Source: Marinilabilia salmonicolor JCM 21150 (GTDB lineage Bacteria > Bacteroidota > Bacteroidia > Bacteroidales > Marinilabiliaceae). Taken from it: 51,369 nucleotides of DNA. The stretch covers positions 1 to 51,369 of the forward strand of contig NZ_AJKI01000051.1 in NCBI RefSeq assembly GCF_000259075.1, in the 5' to 3' direction. Shown here piece after piece: positions 35,996-45,630 of the stretch. Made by a program: the position numbers and the translations under genes. The notes under the pieces were generated by a model, which worked only from the letters and a program-made list of their open reading frames with translations, was not told where the DNA came from and made no database searches. How positions within the stretch are numbered: position 1 is the first letter of the stretch; the number at the start of each line of letters is the position of its first letter.

Positions 35996-36037
35996 CTCCT
36001 TGCCCCATGCTCCTTGCCCCATGCTCCTTGCCCCATG
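35996..36037. repeat. 14-bp tandem repeat, three units
   Basis: CTCCTTGCCCCATG is repeated three times at 35996-36009, 36010-36023 and 36024-36037, followed by a variant CTCCATGCG. It lies just beyond the 3' end of the adaptor gene. A comparable CTCCATGCTCTATGCGC word sits at the end of the S24 repressor gene (about 3700). Confidence 0.85.
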
Positions 36038-36054
36038 CTCCATGCGCAGTGCCC

Positions 36055-37449
36055 TTAGTGATTATGCCCCTCATGCCCTCCGGCCCCCGCCTTCTTCATC
36101 TCCGACATTAAGGCTTCCGCATTACTGACAGCAAATTCTGCTTTTTGCAGATGCTCATCCTCCAGTTTAACCTCAGTCATTCCGGCTTCAGACACTCCGG
36201 TTACCACTTCTATACGTTCAAAAACTACATATTCAGCATTATGTTCTTCTCCATGATCATGCTCTTCGGAATGTTTTTGACCGTTGTCTTCGGCATGCTC
36301 GTGTCCTTTATGGGGTTCAGATGCTTCATGTGTCTCCTGAAAATGTTCAGCTTCATGTATCTCTTCCACCACCCTAAAGACAAAATGTTTTCCCTCAGCT
36401 GCCACAATGGCCTCTTCGGGCAAAGCCCATACGGCTTCATTCCCATTCTGAATATAAGCCACCACAGCCATTCCCGGCAGCAAGTCATCATTCCGGTCGG
36501 TAATCTCAGCATGAACCAAAGCAGTCCGTGATTCCGGATCGAATCGTTTCGATTTTTTCAACACAGATCCTCTCATAACACCGGCTCCTGAATTATTGGC
36601 CGGTCTGAAGGTCAACTGCTGCCCTTCATCTATGAGGGGAAGGTCTTTTTCATAAACTTTCAGGTCGAGATGTACCTGACGGTAATCAGCCACATGAAAA
36701 ACCTCTTTTTCGGCCGGGACAAATACTCCCCTGTTTGCCATAACAGCATTCACATATCCTGAAACAGGCGCCGGCAAAGGATAACGACTACTCATATTCT
36801 CAGGGCTTACTCCATCAGCAGAAATATTGATCATTTCGAGTTTCTTCTTCAGGCTTTGCAGCTGCGCAAGGTTATTGTTATACTCCGCCTCAATGCGTTG
36901 AAAAGTTCTGGCTGCATTGACACTGTCCCGCAGCAAGCGACTCTGTCGATTGTATTCCTGCTCCAGGTACTTGTCCTGATTTTTAGCTTTCAGATAATCC
37001 TGCTGAAGCGCCACCACATCCGGATGCTCAATGTAAGCCAGCACTTGCCCCTTTTGCACCTGATCTCCCTCAATTACACGGATATTCGTCACTACTCCTC
37101 CGATAAACGAACTTACCGAAGCCTCAGAAGCCGGTGGCAGCGCTATATTTCCAAAAGTCTTTATTACATCGGAAAGTTTTTCCAGTGAAGGCTGCCCCGT
37201 TTCAATATTCACACTTCTCATTTGCTGAGGAGTAACCAACACCTGGCTTTCTGCCAGTTCTTCCTTAACAGCCTCTACACTGCCAGCCTCATGGTTATGA
37301 CCTTCATGTGCATCGTGTTCCTCCCCGGCATGTGCATCTGCACTATGGCCGTCATGATCAGCATCTGCCGATCCTCCGCAGGCAGGAAAAAGCAACATAA
37401 CTCCTGCCATCAAAAGCAAAACAGTTTTATTTGATATCTGTATCTTCAT
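36055..37449 (-). CDS. RND efflux membrane-fusion lipoprotein (CusB/CzcB-like)
   Basis: A 464-residue periplasmic adaptor. The N-terminal lipobox is Leu-Phe-Pro-Ala-Cys (about 20-24), indicating a lipoprotein. A His/Asp/Glu-rich metal-binding stretch (about 28-58) is followed by the barrel-sandwich domains (about 120-340). A second His-rich segment lies near 370-410 and the C-terminus ends Gly-His-Glu-Gly-His-Asn-His. It links the inner-membrane pump to the outer channel. It is the last gene of the metal-efflux operon, 41 bp after the pump. The many His suggest zinc, nickel or cobalt rather than copper only. Confidence 0.9.
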   Translation of the reverse strand: MKIQISNKTVLLLMAGVMLLFPACGGSADADHDGHSADAHAGEEHDAHEGHNHEAGSVEAVKEELAESQVLVTPQQMRSVNIETGQPSLEKLSDVIKTFGNIALPPASEASVSSFIGGVVTNIRVIEGDQVQKGQVLAYIEHPDVVALQQDYLKAKNQDKYLEQEYNRQSRLLRDSVNAARTFQRIEAEYNNNLAQLQSLKKKLEMINISADGVSPENMSSRYPLPAPVSGYVNAVMANRGVFVPAEKEVFHVADYRQVHLDLKVYEKDLPLIDEGQQLTFRPANNSGAGVMRGSVLKKSKRFDPESRTALVHAEITDRNDDLLPGMAVVAYIQNGNEAVWALPEEAIVAAEGKHFVFRVVEEIHEAEHFQETHEASEPHKGHEHAEDNGQKHSEEHDHGEEHNAEYVVFERIEVVTGVSEAGMTEVKLEDEHLQKAEFAVSNAEALMSEMKKAGAGGHEGHNH

Positions 37450-37490
37450 GATTCTGTATTTCTTATTTATATCATTCCGCTTAAAAATCT

Positions 37491-40400
37491 CTATTCACCG
37501 ATCATATACTCCAGTCGGGCAACGGTGTTGTTGTAATCTCGCAGTACTGCAAAGTATTCCAGTCTTATATTTGTTGCCTGATCGAAGTACTGCACATATT
37601 GCAGGTAATCAATATTTCCTGCCTCGTACTGAAGCCGGGCATTTTTATCGATCAGACCGGCCTCTTTGAGGCGACTCTCCCGGAAAAACTGAAGTTGCTT
37701 ACGCAGATTCTTCAGGTCATTGCACTGGTTCAGAAAACCTGTCTCCACAGATCGCTCATAAGCACGATGTTGCTCATTAACAATTTCAGCTTCAAGGCGT
37801 GCACTCTTATTTTTGCCGCTCTCGCCCCAAATGTCGATGGGAAATTTGACTCCTACCTCAAAAGCATTAAACCCATCCCCTCCATTCACATCTGTTTTAC
37901 TGAAACGCACAAAAGGGTTGGGCCAGGAACCTGATCGCAACATCTTACTTTGGGCTTTGGCGACTTCCACATCCCCCTGAGAAACATTCAACCCCGGATG
38001 TTGACGGAAGGAAATTGTATCGATTGATTCAAGGGCGAAATCAAACTCCGTCAAGACTGAATCCCGAACCATTACCGGTTCCTCTGAAAAGACGACTTCC
38101 TGCAACCGATTCAGACTGTTTTGATAGGCTATCCGGGCCTTTTCCATTTGCTGAACGATCTCCTTGAATTTCGAACTTGCAGACACTCTTTCCAGATAAG
38201 AAATATCTCCGGTTTGATACTTTAATTCTCCGGCTTTACTCAGATCTGAAAATTGCTCCCGGAGTTGCTGCATCAAAGAGAGTTTTTGTCGGGCAAAAAG
38301 CACTTCATTATAGGCCATTTTTACCTCACGGGTCAATGCGGCCTGCGATTGCAACAATGCTGTCCGTGTCCTGTCGGTTCTTCTATCTGCCAGTTTCGCA
38401 CGGGCCGCATACTCCAGTGGATTGCTGAATTCCTGCTCCACCGACCAGGTTTTACGTCCACTCCCCTCATTTTCGTTTTCGAAGGCCAGTCTGGTGTCTG
38501 GTAAATCAAAAGCTGCAGATTTCTCTGCCCTGCTTTGTTCAATCGTCAATTGTCCCGAGCGAACAACCGGATGATTTTCCAGTGCCATCTGTATCGCCTG
38601 ATTCAAAGACAACGCAGTGTTTTGCTGCCCCAAAACGGGAAGCGACAGCAGGGCAATCAGTAAAAAAGAAAAAGTACGTTTCATTCTGCCACGATTTGTA
38701 GAATTTTTATTGCCGGAGATCACCGACAAGGAAGGCACCCGTATTTTTTGTCCTTTAAAAGTGTAAATCACGGGCAAAAGGAACAAAGTCAGCAAGGTAG
38801 CTGTAATCAAGCCACCCACTACCACTGTGGCCAGCGGCCTTTGCACTTCTGCACCCGAAGAGGTGGATATGGCCATTGGCAGAAAACCGAGCGCATCAGT
38901 CAACGCCGTCAGAATTACCGGTCGCAGGCGCATGTCAGTACCATGATAGACCCGCCGGAAAGGATTCCTCATTCCTTCCTCCTTCAGTTCATTGAAGAAA
39001 CTCATCAGCACCACTCCATTGAGCACTGCAATTCCAAACAAGGCTATAAAACCCACCCCGGCAGAAATACTGAAAGGCATTCCACGAAGCCATAAAGAAA
39101 AAACTCCCCCAATAGCTGCCAGCGGGACTGCCGAAAAGACCAACAGTGCCTGACGGGAAGATCCAAAAGTAAAATAGAGCAGTACGAAGATAAATGCCAA
39201 CACCAGGGGTACCACCCAGGAAAGTCGTTGTTTGGCACTTTGCAAACTCTTAAAGTCGCCGGCATACGAAACATTGTATCCCTTAGGCAGGTTTAAACGC
39301 CTATCCAGTTCCTGCTGCACCTCCTCCACAAAAGACTCCGTATCCCGGCCATCTATATTGATATCCACCTCCAGTTTTCGCTTTACTCCTTCACGTGAGA
39401 TGGCAGCGGGACCTGCCTGCATCCTGATATCAGCCACTTCGCTCAAACGCACCTGCTCTCCATTGGGCCTTTTCAGATACAAATCCCCGATGGCATCCGG
39501 GTTGTTGCGATAATCATCTGCCAATCGCACCACCTGCGAAAATTGACGCTCTCCCTCGTAAACAATACCGGCTTTGGCTCCGGAATAAGCAGACTGGATA
39601 GTCCGGTTGACCGTTTCAATATCCAATCCGTAACGCGCCAGTTGATCGCGGTCGTAGCGTACCACCATCTGCGGCAGGCCAATTACTTTCTGCACATTGA
39701 GATCTCCGGCACCCGGAATATCCTCAATTATTGCACGGGCCACATTACCATAATGAAACAAAGTATCCAGATCTTCCCCATAGATATTTAACAGCACATC
39801 GGCAGAGGAGCCTGTCAGCAGGTGATTGAACAACATCTCGACGGGTTGGGCAAAAAAGAAACTAACGCCCGGCACCTGAGAAGACATTTCTCTCTTCATC
39901 AGTGCTTCCAGTTCATCTTTGGTTTCAGCTCTTACCCACTGATCTTTGGGCGACAGGTTAATAATCATTTTGGCCATTTCCAGCGACATAGGATCCGTGG
40001 GAATTTCTCCGGTTCCAATCTTGGTGGCCACCTGTTCCACCTCATCTGGAAAATTCTCCATCAGTACTTTCTCCAGTTTGGTATTGATCCCCACCGTTTC
40101 GGAAAGCGAAGTGCCGGGTTGCAACAAAGGATGGATGGCAAAATCCCCCTCATCAAGCTGGGGGATAAAGACAGCTCCCAAACTGCTAAAGAGCAATACT
40201 GCAACCACAAAAAGAGCCACAATACCGGCAGTGACCGCATATCTGAATCGCAAAGCCATTCCCAACAATTTTTGGTAACCACGACGAATACTGCCGATTA
40301 TTTTATCAGCTAGTCCGGGTTTATTGCTCTTTTCGGGTCTCAAAACCCATGCAGCCATCATAGGCACATAAGTCAGACACAATACCATGGCACCAATAAG

Positions 40401-41864
40401 GGCCGTTCCGAAAGTAATAGCCATGGGCCGGAACATCTTCCCTTCCTGCCCGGTGAGCGTCAGGATAGGAACGAAAACAATCAGAATAATCAACTGTCCA
40501 AATATGGCGGTTCGCATCATTCGACCTGATGCCCATCCGGTAATCTCATTGACTTTTTGCTTCAATTCGATTCCGTTCAACTGCTGCAAATGCTGCATCC
40601 GCTTACTGATCTGAAAAACCACAAATTCCACAATGATTACAGCTCCGTCGATTATAATACCAAAATCAACCGCGCCCAAACTGATCAGGTTCGCCGACAA
40701 ATTGAAAGAGTACATTACCCCCAAAGCAAAAAGTAAGGACAAGGGAATGACTGAAGCTGTAATAAGTCCGGAACGCAGGTTTCCCATCAGGAAAACCAAT
40801 ACAAAAATAACAATCAAAGCACCCAGCACCAGATTCTCGACCACCGTAGCAGTTGTTTTTTCGATGAGGGTGGAGCGATCGAGAAATGGCTCAATCTGAA
40901 CGCCTTCAGGCAAGGCCTCCTTAACACGGGGCAACCGTTCCTTTACATTGGCAATTACTTCAGCAGGGTTTTCTCCACGCAACATCATTATTTTACCTCC
41001 CACGGCTTCGCCTTTGCCATTGTAAGTAAAAGCACCAAAACGGGGCGCATGCCCAAACTGCACATCGGCCAAATCCCCAATTCTCAGCGGGGTATCTCCA
41101 TTGACTTGAATTACCGTTGAACGGATATCCTCCAGCGAAGTAGTTAAACCCTCACCACGGATAAAATAGGCTCTCCTGTTTTTCTCGATATAACTGCCAC
41201 CCGTATTGGCATTGTTCTTTTTCAAAGCCTCAAAAATATCCACAATGGTAACTCCGTAACTACGCAAACGATCAGGATTTACAAATACTTCATACTGTTT
41301 CAGGTAGCCTCCCATGGTATTGACACCCACCACACCGGGAATATTGATCAGTTCCTTCTTCACAATCCAGTCCTGAATCTCCCGCAAATCAGTGGCTGAA
41401 TATTGATCTTCATAGCCCTCTTCGGCACTGATCACATATTGGTAAATCTCTCCCAGACCACTTGTCAAAGGCCCCATAGAGGGCTCTCCAACCCCTGCCG
41501 GTAGTTTTCCGGAAATATCCTTCAATTTCTCAGATACCAATTGACGCGGTTTGTACATCCCCATCTCATCTTCAAATACCAGGGTAATGTCGGACAATCC
41601 AAACTTCGAACGGGAACGTATCTCAATTAAGCCGGGAAGATTCCCCATCTCCAGCTCCACCGGATAGGTGATTAATCGTTCAATCTCCTCCGTTGCCAGA
41701 TCGGGAGCATAAGTGGTGACTTTCACCTGGTTGTTGGTCAAATCGGGTACCGTATTGAGTGGCAAATGAAGCATCGCATACAGTCCCCATCCTATCCAGG
41801 CCAGGATAAAAAGCCCAACAATAAACTTGTTCTTTATTGAAAAGGCAATTATTTTGTTGATCAT
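37491..41864 (-). CDS. CzcA-type RND pump fused to TolC-like channel
   Basis: A 1457-residue fusion. Residues 1-1060 are a heavy-metal RND pump with the transmembrane signature Asp-Phe-Gly-x3-Asp-Gly-Ala-x3-Val-Glu (about 405), typical of the divalent-cation (zinc/cobalt/cadmium) HME class rather than copper/silver. Residues 1061-1457 are a TolC/CusC-like outer-membrane factor that begins with an internal Met-Lys-Arg-Thr-Phe plus a hydrophobic segment ending Val-Leu-Gly-Gln-Gln, which looks like a signal peptide. The start is the ATG complementary to 41862-41864; the frame from 41912 adds 16 residues. The cytoplasmic/periplasmic join would need cleavage or a separate start at 38684. Confidence 0.88.
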   Translation of the reverse strand: MINKIIAFSIKNKFIVGLFILAWIGWGLYAMLHLPLNTVPDLTNNQVKVTTYAPDLATEEIERLITYPVELEMGNLPGLIEIRSRSKFGLSDITLVFEDEMGMYKPRQLVSEKLKDISGKLPAGVGEPSMGPLTSGLGEIYQYVISAEEGYEDQYSATDLREIQDWIVKKELINIPGVVGVNTMGGYLKQYEVFVNPDRLRSYGVTIVDIFEALKKNNANTGGSYIEKNRRAYFIRGEGLTTSLEDIRSTVIQVNGDTPLRIGDLADVQFGHAPRFGAFTYNGKGEAVGGKIMMLRGENPAEVIANVKERLPRVKEALPEGVQIEPFLDRSTLIEKTTATVVENLVLGALIVIFVLVFLMGNLRSGLITASVIPLSLLFALGVMYSFNLSANLISLGAVDFGIIIDGAVIIVEFVVFQISKRMQHLQQLNGIELKQKVNEITGWASGRMMRTAIFGQLIILIVFVPILTLTGQEGKMFRPMAITFGTALIGAMVLCLTYVPMMAAWVLRPEKSNKPGLADKIIGSIRRGYQKLLGMALRFRYAVTAGIVALFVVAVLLFSSLGAVFIPQLDEGDFAIHPLLQPGTSLSETVGINTKLEKVLMENFPDEVEQVATKIGTGEIPTDPMSLEMAKMIINLSPKDQWVRAETKDELEALMKREMSSQVPGVSFFFAQPVEMLFNHLLTGSSADVLLNIYGEDLDTLFHYGNVARAIIEDIPGAGDLNVQKVIGLPQMVVRYDRDQLARYGLDIETVNRTIQSAYSGAKAGIVYEGERQFSQVVRLADDYRNNPDAIGDLYLKRPNGEQVRLSEVADIRMQAGPAAISREGVKRKLEVDINIDGRDTESFVEEVQQELDRRLNLPKGYNVSYAGDFKSLQSAKQRLSWVVPLVLAFIFVLLYFTFGSSRQALLVFSAVPLAAIGGVFSLWLRGMPFSISAGVGFIALFGIAVLNGVVLMSFFNELKEEGMRNPFRRVYHGTDMRLRPVILTALTDALGFLPMAISTSSGAEVQRPLATVVVGGLITATLLTLFLLPVIYTFKGQKIRVPSLSVISGNKNSTNRGRMKRTFSFLLIALLSLPVLGQQNTALSLNQAIQMALENHPVVRSGQLTIEQSRAEKSAAFDLPDTRLAFENENEGSGRKTWSVEQEFSNPLEYAARAKLADRRTDRTRTALLQSQAALTREVKMAYNEVLFARQKLSLMQQLREQFSDLSKAGELKYQTGDISYLERVSASSKFKEIVQQMEKARIAYQNSLNRLQEVVFSEEPVMVRDSVLTEFDFALESIDTISFRQHPGLNVSQGDVEVAKAQSKMLRSGSWPNPFVRFSKTDVNGGDGFNAFEVGVKFPIDIWGESGKNKSARLEAEIVNEQHRAYERSVETGFLNQCNDLKNLRKQLQFFRESRLKEAGLIDKNARLQYEAGNIDYLQYVQYFDQATNIRLEYFAVLRDYNNTVARLEYMIGE

Positions 41865-42151
41865 AAAAATAAAATTGAAATACTTGCTTTTTTGGCCAGC
41901 GGCACCATTCATTTATCGCAGATACATTCAAAATGTGCTGTTGTTAGTAATTCGTATTCGCTACAGGCAATGGCAATTACTTCAAAAACACCATCGACTG
42001 ATAACTTCTGATATCACAACTTTCAGCGAAAAAAAAGCCGACAACCAAATACAAGATATTTGTAAAAAAAAGTTGGTTCGGAAATCAAAAAATCGTTGAC
42101 ATCAAGAATGCCATGAAATACAACCAATTCAATTTCCCCTAAAATGAAGTA

Positions 42152-42553
42152 TTAAACCATTGGAGGTCCGCGCCGGGATACCGGGAATAGAATAAAAATT
42201 TCCGGATCGGAGGATTCAGGCTTACAATAATACCTTACACCTTCATCATTTACCGGAGCATCAGTCAATAAAAAGGGGGCAACAAAAAATCCGGGAAAGG
42301 AAGACACATGTGGCTGTGCGATCTTTACAACTGTCTGGCGCTCGACTGTAATGTCATTAAACGCATGACAGTGGTTCTCTGATGAATCAGAAGACGAATC
42401 ACTTTCATGTTCGTTACCGCATCCTCCCTGATGATCCAGGTGAGTTGAAGTATAAGCCGAATGAAAATGGTGATGATGTGGAATAACTTCATGGAAAAAG
42501 ATGACCAGGCCGGCCAGCCACAGCAGAAATAATCCTGTATTTTTCCAATTCAT
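42152..42553 (-). CDS. Small His-rich protein upstream of metal pump
   Basis: A 133-residue protein with one N-terminal hydrophobic segment (about 8-22) and a His-His-His-His-Phe-His cluster (about 26-31), followed by a Ser/Asp/Glu-rich stretch and a Cys-His pair. It looks like a membrane-anchored periplasmic metal-binding protein. It begins the metal-efflux operon on the same strand, 287 bp before the pump. The start is the ATG complementary to 42551-42553; the longer frame adds 18 residues. Family not recognised, although such proteins commonly sit by Bacteroidota cation pumps. Confidence 0.7.
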   Translation of the reverse strand: MNWKNTGLFLLWLAGLVIFFHEVIPHHHHFHSAYTSTHLDHQGGCGNEHESDSSSDSSENHCHAFNDITVERQTVVKIAQPHVSSFPGFFVAPFLLTDAPVNDEGVRYYCKPESSDPEIFILFPVSRRGPPMV

Positions 42554-42941
42554 CTTCACTCTTTCCGGTTTTTTTATCACATTGTTTGCAAATATATTAA
42601 AAAACAAAACAGGCCAAAGCTCATCTTACTGATCTTTTTACCTGCTGATTCTCTAATTCCACCACACCAAAACCTAAAAAACCATCCCTTTTGGGATGTC
42701 AACTGAAATCCTGTTTCCTTTAAATCTTAGAAGAGAAATCACTAAGTCATTCAAAATTATTCGAAAAACAGTCAAAAAGAACCCAAATATTTAATATATT
42801 TGAAAAAACCAACTCTTACCACTCCAAATTAGCCCGGTCCCAGCGCCTTTCACAAAATGCTTTTTGGTGTTGTAAGCAGTAAATGCCAAAAGCGATGCAA
42901 TACCTCTACTTTTCTTCCGGAAACAATCAACCCCCAATAGT
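42554..42941. other. Transition zone before cassette array
   Basis: About 390 bp between the metal-efflux genes and the first core site. I see no gene. Base composition changes here towards the AT-rich cassette region, and this is where an integrase gene and attI would be expected if the array were a complete integron; neither is visible. Confidence 0.5.
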
Positions 42942-43021
42942 ATACAAACGATGCCATAATAGTTATAAACACAATGTCGCTATGGATGTATAACGTCAAT
43001 GTGTTTATGGGGACGTTGGGC
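42942..43021 (+). repeat. Left boundary recombination site (degenerate attC or attI)
   Basis: It ends in the core GTTGGGC (43015-43021), which fits GTTRRRY. An ATAAACACA / TGTGTTTAT stem (42964-42972 and 43000-43008) folds the middle. The left core is not a clear RYYYAAC. It differs from the two later attC sites, so it may be the attC of an older cassette or an attI-like site. Confidence 0.5.
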
Positions 43022-43067
43022 ACAAACCGAACAAAAACATCATCTCTGATAAAAAAATGTTAATTAA

Positions 43068-43844
43068 ATGAATTCCATTAACAATCGTCTGAAAGACTTA
43101 TATATGAATAGGTTTTCAACTGGAGAACCTTGTTTTTTGCAAATATTACGAGAAAAGAGACGTGCTCTTAATCGAAATCAACATCCTGCTTATCCATTCC
43201 TATTAAAAGTAAATGAAGAAAAAGACAATAATTCAAAGTGTAAAATAATTGTTTTTGGTCAAGAAACAAATAGTTGGGAGCATAAGGTCAATGATTCAAT
43301 AATTCCAATTAACAGATCCTCTGAATTCGTTGCCAAAACTGTTGATACATTTATGGACTTCTACCATGATTTTATGAGTCTAAAAGTTAATAAAAATGGT
43401 AAAAAATCTCCATTCTGGAGAACTTTAACTAAGATAAATACAGAATTTGAGGCTAGTCATATTGAAATTTTATGGAATAATATTTATAAACTCGGCAATA
43501 AACAAAAGAGAAAAAATAAGCCCGTTAAATCCATAAGAGAATTAGAGAATAAATATTTCAATGTTATTAATGAGGAGTTGGAGATTATTAAACCAAAATA
43601 TCTTATATTTTTAACAGGTCCAAATTATGAATCTCGTTTAGAAAAGACTATAAAAGTCAAGAAAAAATGGCAGGTAACTCCTGAAATTCCGATACGAGAG
43701 CTTGCTAAATTCAAATTGGTAAATGGTTTAACAGCTTATCGGACTTATCATCCTAATTATTTACATTACAACAAGAAAAACAATCATATTGACCTAATAA
43801 TAAAGGAAATAAAATCACATATAAACTCAAATGAAAATGAATGA
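43068..43844 (+). CDS. Cassette 1 protein with UDG-like motifs
   Basis: A 258-residue soluble protein, first gene of integron cassette 1. Ile-Ile-Val-Phe-Gly-Gln-Glu-Thr-Asn-Ser-Trp (about 60-70), a central Trp-Asn-Asn (about 136-138) and a C-terminal Thr-Tyr-His-Pro-Asn-Tyr-Leu (about 225-231) resemble the water-activating and His-Pro motifs of the uracil-DNA glycosylase superfamily. The catalytic Asp is not evident, so it could be a fold relative with another role. The next gene's frame begins inside its last codons. AT-rich codon use differs from the backbone. Confidence is for a real gene; function is low. Confidence 0.72.
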   Translation: MNSINNRLKDLYMNRFSTGEPCFLQILREKRRALNRNQHPAYPFLLKVNEEKDNNSKCKIIVFGQETNSWEHKVNDSIIPINRSSEFVAKTVDTFMDFYHDFMSLKVNKNGKKSPFWRTLTKINTEFEASHIEILWNNIYKLGNKQKRKNKPVKSIRELENKYFNVINEELEIIKPKYLIFLTGPNYESRLEKTIKVKKKWQVTPEIPIRELAKFKLVNGLTAYRTYHPNYLHYNKKNNHIDLIIKEIKSHINSNENE

Positions 43845-43848
43845 CATT

Positions 43849-44706
43849 ATGAAAAAGCTTGTTCTCCTAATTTTAGTTACAATACTTTATGTTAATGGCT
43901 ATAGCCAAAAAAACAAGGAAGAATATTCAGGTCGTTATGAAAATGGAACGGCTTCATATGAATATTATGAAAACGAAGATTTTGAAAGAATATTTCACGG
44001 AAATTTTGAGTATAAAATTGGCACCTCTTTTTCTGCAAATGGACAGTTTAATAACAATTTACGAAGTGGTAAATGGACAATTGTACGTAGGGACAAAAAC
44101 AAATATGATGATGGAACTGTAATTATAGAAATTGTTAATGTTACCTATGAACAGGGCAAGTTAGTTGGGAAAGCAACGTATAAAAAAACGGATGAGAAAA
44201 CCAAAGATGTTCTTGCAGAATCTATTGGAAATTTCATTGATAATAAATTAATAGGTAATTTCACCTTTGAATCAAATGATAAAAGGCAAAGAAATATTTT
44301 TTCAATTTCAATAAATTTAAATAATAAAGGTCTTGCAAATGGTTTATCAATCATAAAATATTCAACTGATACAGGAATTAAATTTGAAGATAGGAGGAAG
44401 TTTGGTAATGGAGCCCTATACTGGAGATTATTTCGAAATTTAACAACTGGTGAAATCATAGAAAAATATGATAATAAATCTATTATAGAGGAATATAGCG
44501 ATACGACAGCAACCTATTACCACAGAACTTTTATTGATATTAACAAATACCCATATGACAGTTATTGGGACTTATACAATGCCATTGAATTTTGGAGCAA
44601 TCTAAACTGCAGTAATTGTGGTAATATGTATAGCTATAATCCTTTGTATGTTTTAAATAAGGGTATTATCAAAAATAAATTTTTCCCAGTAAAGAAAAAA
44701 AAATAA
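43849..44706 (+). CDS. Cassette 1 exported MORN-like protein
   Basis: A 285-residue protein with a signal peptide (residues 1-19, ending Val-Asn-Gly-Tyr-Ser-Gln), followed by repeated Tyr/Gly units such as Gly-Arg-Tyr-Glu-Asn-Gly and Gly-Lys-Leu-Val-Gly-Lys-Ala-Thr-Tyr. These resemble MORN-type repeats. A Cys-Ser-Asn-Cys-Gly pair lies near residue 260. I use the ATG at 43849, just after the stop of the previous gene; an ATG at 43831 overlaps that gene and adds six residues. It is the second gene in cassette 1. Function unknown. Confidence 0.7.
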   Translation: MKKLVLLILVTILYVNGYSQKNKEEYSGRYENGTASYEYYENEDFERIFHGNFEYKIGTSFSANGQFNNNLRSGKWTIVRRDKNKYDDGTVIIEIVNVTYEQGKLVGKATYKKTDEKTKDVLAESIGNFIDNKLIGNFTFESNDKRQRNIFSISINLNNKGLANGLSIIKYSTDTGIKFEDRRKFGNGALYWRLFRNLTTGEIIEKYDNKSIIEEYSDTTATYYHRTFIDINKYPYDSYWDLYNAIEFWSNLNCSNCGNMYSYNPLYVLNKGIIKNKFFPVKKKK

Positions 44707-44714
44707 TGGTCAGT

Positions 44715-44855
44715 GCCCAACAAAGCTATATACGCCAGCCGTGGCATCCACAGCATATTGAGGGTTTCGTATTCCCCTCTCCCATGCGTTCAAGCTGATA
44801 AAGCCATAGCTAGTCTGAAAGCCACGCCCAGGCGCATATAGCCGGGACGTTAGGT
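44715..44855 (+). repeat. attC site between cassettes 1 and 2
   Basis: R'' is GCCCAAC (44715-44721) and R' is GTTAGGT (44849-44855). The arms GCTATATACGCC and GGCGCATATAGC pair near the ends. R'' with two more bases (GTGCCCAAC, 44713-44721) is the exact reverse complement of GTTGGGCAC at 43015-43023, the start of cassette 1. This is 141 bp, a long attC, and is nearly identical to the one at 46207-46347. Confidence 0.88.
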
Positions 44856-44890
44856 GGCATTAAAAGTGCATAAAAACAAAAACAACACAA

Positions 44891-45592
44891 ATGAATAAAA
44901 ACATAATTCTAATATTTATAGAAATCGCCATTTTTTTAACTCTTTTAGTTTTTGGCATTCTAATAGTAATGAACCCCGACAACACAACTTATAAAGCTGT
45001 AATTTCTGCTTCTGGAGTATTATTGTTTGGGGCAGAGATATATCGAAGATTTATTTCATTGAAGAGAACTAAGTCTGATATTAATATAAATTTAAATCCA
45101 GCTAACACAATATTTTGCTATTACATAAACGACAAAAACAAAAAATTAGTAACAGTTTTATTTTATGACCTTCAAATTGTTAACAAATCAGATAAACCTT
45201 TTACCATCAAAGAAGTGCAAATTGAATATTATTTTCAAGGGGAAAAAATAGTGGCAAACCCTTTTTATTTGTTTACTATTTCTGAATATTCACCTCATGA
45301 AAAAAAGAAAGTTGATACACTTATAGTACATACCCCAATGGGAAAAATTGGATATTACCATTGGAACAATATTCAACAAGAAATAGCAAAAAACAATATT
45401 CTTTCTTCAGGAGGGATACTGAGAGCAAGTTGTTCATTCATTTTAAACATAAATAGCGTAGAAAAAGCAAGTCAAATAAAACACTTAAAAGTAATAATCA
45501 AGGATTACAATGGAGATAAAACAAAGCACCCCGTTTTTATACAAGAAAAAAGCTGGAGAAATCACAAAAACACATATGTATACAGCAAATAG
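44891..45592 (+). CDS. Cassette 2 membrane protein A
   Basis: A 233-residue protein with two N-terminal transmembrane helices (about 4-25 and 34-53), followed by a soluble, beta-rich cytoplasmic or periplasmic domain of about 180 residues with many Lys, Tyr and Asn. No catalytic motif is recognised. It lies 38 bp before the second gene of the cassette. Such two-helix plus soluble-domain proteins are common among defence and toxin genes, but that is only a pattern. Confidence 0.72.
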   Translation: MNKNIILIFIEIAIFLTLLVFGILIVMNPDNTTYKAVISASGVLLFGAEIYRRFISLKRTKSDININLNPANTIFCYYINDKNKKLVTVLFYDLQIVNKSDKPFTIKEVQIEYYFQGEKIVANPFYLFTISEYSPHEKKKVDTLIVHTPMGKIGYYHWNNIQQEIAKNNILSSGGILRASCSFILNINSVEKASQIKHLKVIIKDYNGDKTKHPVFIQEKSWRNHKNTYVYSK

Positions 45593-45630
45593 CATATTCT
45601 TAAGCATAGCTCAATATTAAAACTCGAATT

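Noticed and set aside
35795-36128. Plus-strand frames at 35.8-36.1 kb
   Set aside because: They consist of the GTCACCCC modules and the 14-bp tandem repeat and have no gene-like sequence.
37491-41864. Copper/silver specificity for the pump (CusA)
   Set aside because: The transmembrane motif Asp-Phe-Gly-x3-Asp-Gly-Ala-x3-Val-Glu is of the divalent-cation class, so a CusA label is not justified.
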